Below are positions 5,939 to 6,927 of a stretch of DNA of 6,927 bases, piece after piece. A program made the translations under genes and the position numbers. Position 1 is the first letter of the stretch. The number at the start of each line of letters is the position of its first letter. Location: contig JAEYOT010000811.1 of NCBI GenBank assembly GCA_023411445.1, forward strand, positions 1 through 6,927, written 5' to 3'. The stretch comes from Pseudomonadota bacterium. Its GTDB lineage: Bacteria; Myxococcota_A; Polyangia; Polyangiales; Polyangiaceae. The notes beneath the pieces are model-generated. The model did no database searches, was not told the origin of the DNA, and saw nothing but the letters and a program-made list of their open reading frames with translations.

Positions 5939-5979
5939 CGCGCGCTGACTTACTAGGACGGGGCGCAGCCGTGAAGGGT

Positions 5980-6927
5980 TTACTTGCAGCGCACGAGGCG
6001 CGCCCACGTGCGCCGGTCCGCGACGTACGCCAGGACGGCGCCTTCCGGGATCGGATAAAGCGACACATCGGCGAAGCCGCGCGCTGTCGCGAGCGGCTCT
6101 GAGCTGGCCGTATCGTTCAGCGTCAGCTCGGAGAGGACCAGCTCCTGCTCCGCGCCGGGCTTCTGGTTGGCGGGGCGCACGTACGCGGCAGCCGGCACGC
6201 CGCACACTACCGCGCTGGCTACCGGCGCGCGATCCAAGCCGTTGGGGTAGGTGCGCCAGCGCAGCGGCGGATCCATCTTCGGCTCGCTGCCGAGCGCGAG
6301 GCTGACCAAACCGAAGCGGCTGGCGTCGCGCTCGACCGGCAGGTGCAGCCACGTTTGCCCGGCGTGTGACACGCTGCCGAGCTCGGTCATGCCTTGCGTC
6401 GCGCCTGCCACCCAGACCACCACGTCCGGCTCCAGCGCGCCCGCTTTCGTGCGGTAGCGGCGCGCGTGCACGGGCGTCATGCCGCTCCGCCCGTCGATGA
6501 AGCCGACGATGAGGTCCTCGCCTGCAGCGCTCAGCGTCACGCTGCTCGCCGCCGCGCCATCCGGCACTAGATCCAGCATCTTGCCGCTCGGCAGGCGCAG
6601 CTTGGCGCGCGGATCCTCGTTCTCCGCTGGGCGCGTGACGTAGGCCACGGCGTCGGGGCTGCCCGCGACCGCCACGCGCGTGCCGTCTCGCGCGTCGGTG
6701 GCGAGCACCTCGAGCTCACCGCCGTCGAGCGCGCGGCGCAGCAGCCTGCCCTTGGAGATCCAGTAGGCGTGCGTCGCGCTCACGCCCGGTCCGCGCGCGA
6801 CGGACAGGAAATCTGCCGGCCCGCGCGACACCGGCGCGAGCGCGCCTGCCGCCGGCTTCTTCGCCTTGCTAGGCACTTGCTCCAACTTCGCTAGTGCCAG
6901 CTCGTCGCTGCGCGTGATCAGCACCAC
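5980..6927 (-). CDS. C-terminal part of an unidentified beta-rich protein (possible beta-propeller), 5' end outside the window
   Basis: The frame runs from the right edge to a TAA at 5980-5982 and gives 315 residues. The GTG at the edge is probably internal, since coding sequence appears to continue beyond base 6927. Counting from the edge, an Ala/Lys/Pro-rich segment (about 18-35) precedes short strand-turn-strand units such as THAYWISKGRLLRRALDGG (52-70), then VAVAGSPDAVAYVTRP and SLYPIPEGAVLAYVADRR. This spacing suggests a beta-propeller or TolB-like fold with several degenerate blades. That is inference from composition, not from a named motif. There is no membrane helix in the visible part; location depends on the missing N-terminus. 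It heads the minus-strand cluster and lies 41 bases before the methyltransferase. The function is unknown. Confidence 0.75.
   Translation of the reverse strand: MVLITRSDELALAKLEQVPSKAKKPAAGALAPVSRGPADFLSVARGPGVSATHAYWISKGRLLRRALDGGELEVLATDARDGTRVAVAGSPDAVAYVTRPAENEDPRAKLRLPSGKMLDLVPDGAAASSVTLSAAGEDLIVGFIDGRSGMTPVHARRYRTKAGALEPDVVVWVAGATQGMTELGSVSHAGQTWLHLPVERDASRFGLVSLALGSEPKMDPPLRWRTYPNGLDRAPVASAVVCGVPAAAYVRPANQKPGAEQELVLSELTLNDTASSEPLATARGFADVSLYPIPEGAVLAYVADRRTWARLVRCK

Noticed and set aside
5082..6068. Upstream extension of the lipoprotein frame across the methyltransferase gene
   Set aside because: It would bury the signal peptide and lipobox in the middle of a protein and overlap a well-supported methyltransferase in another frame.
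5939..6352. N-terminal extension of the methyltransferase into the upstream gene
   Set aside because: The extra 138 codons are Arg/Ala-rich and overlap the end of the preceding gene. ATG 5938 gives the expected family N-terminus.
1..6927. CRISPR array, tRNA/rRNA gene, riboswitch or defence system
   Set aside because: No regularly spaced repeats, cloverleaf, recognisable aptamer core or defence-family motif was found by reading both strands.

Overview
The window comes from a high-GC genome, roughly two-thirds G+C by eye, with strong G/C preference at third codon positions. It uses GTG and probably TTG as well as ATG starts, and few genes have a clear Shine-Dalgarno site. Small Ala/Pro-rich proteins with no recognisable function, a Cys-rich lipoprotein and a sigma-54-type promoter together suggest a myxobacterium (Myxococcota, perhaps Polyangiales/Sorangiineae). 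This placement is an inference; there is no rRNA or marker gene to settle it.

Layout. Bases 1-264 are non-coding and visibly less GC-rich than the rest. They hold a near-consensus sigma-54 promoter pointing left out of the window (9-24, minus strand). Behind it lie a short dyad (77-92) and three related 16-17 bp repeats (107-168), at the distance expected for enhancer-binding sites. Three plus-strand genes follow with short gaps: an M50 intramembrane metalloprotease with C-terminal CBS domains (265-1404), a POT-family peptide/proton symporter (1457-2914) and an unrecognised 200-residue protein (2953-3555).

That run converges, across a 25-base gap, on a leftward cluster of four minus-strand genes. 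Read 5' to 3' these are: the C-terminal part of a large, probably beta-rich protein entering from beyond base 6927; a class I SAM-dependent methyltransferase (5111-5938); a small Ala/Pro/Glu-rich lipoprotein with a six-cysteine C-terminal domain (4554-5072); and glutamyl-Q tRNA(Asp) synthetase, GluQ-RS (3581-4540). Gaps within this cluster are 13 to about 41 bases, consistent with one transcript.

How they work together. No pathway links all the genes. The protease and the peptide transporter are both peptide-related and may be co-transcribed, but a shared role is conjecture. GluQ-RS implies that the organism makes queuosine-containing tRNA(Asp). I found no CRISPR array, transposase, RNA gene or recognisable defence or biosynthetic system. 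The most noteworthy signal is the divergent sigma-54 control region at the left edge; its target gene lies outside the window.
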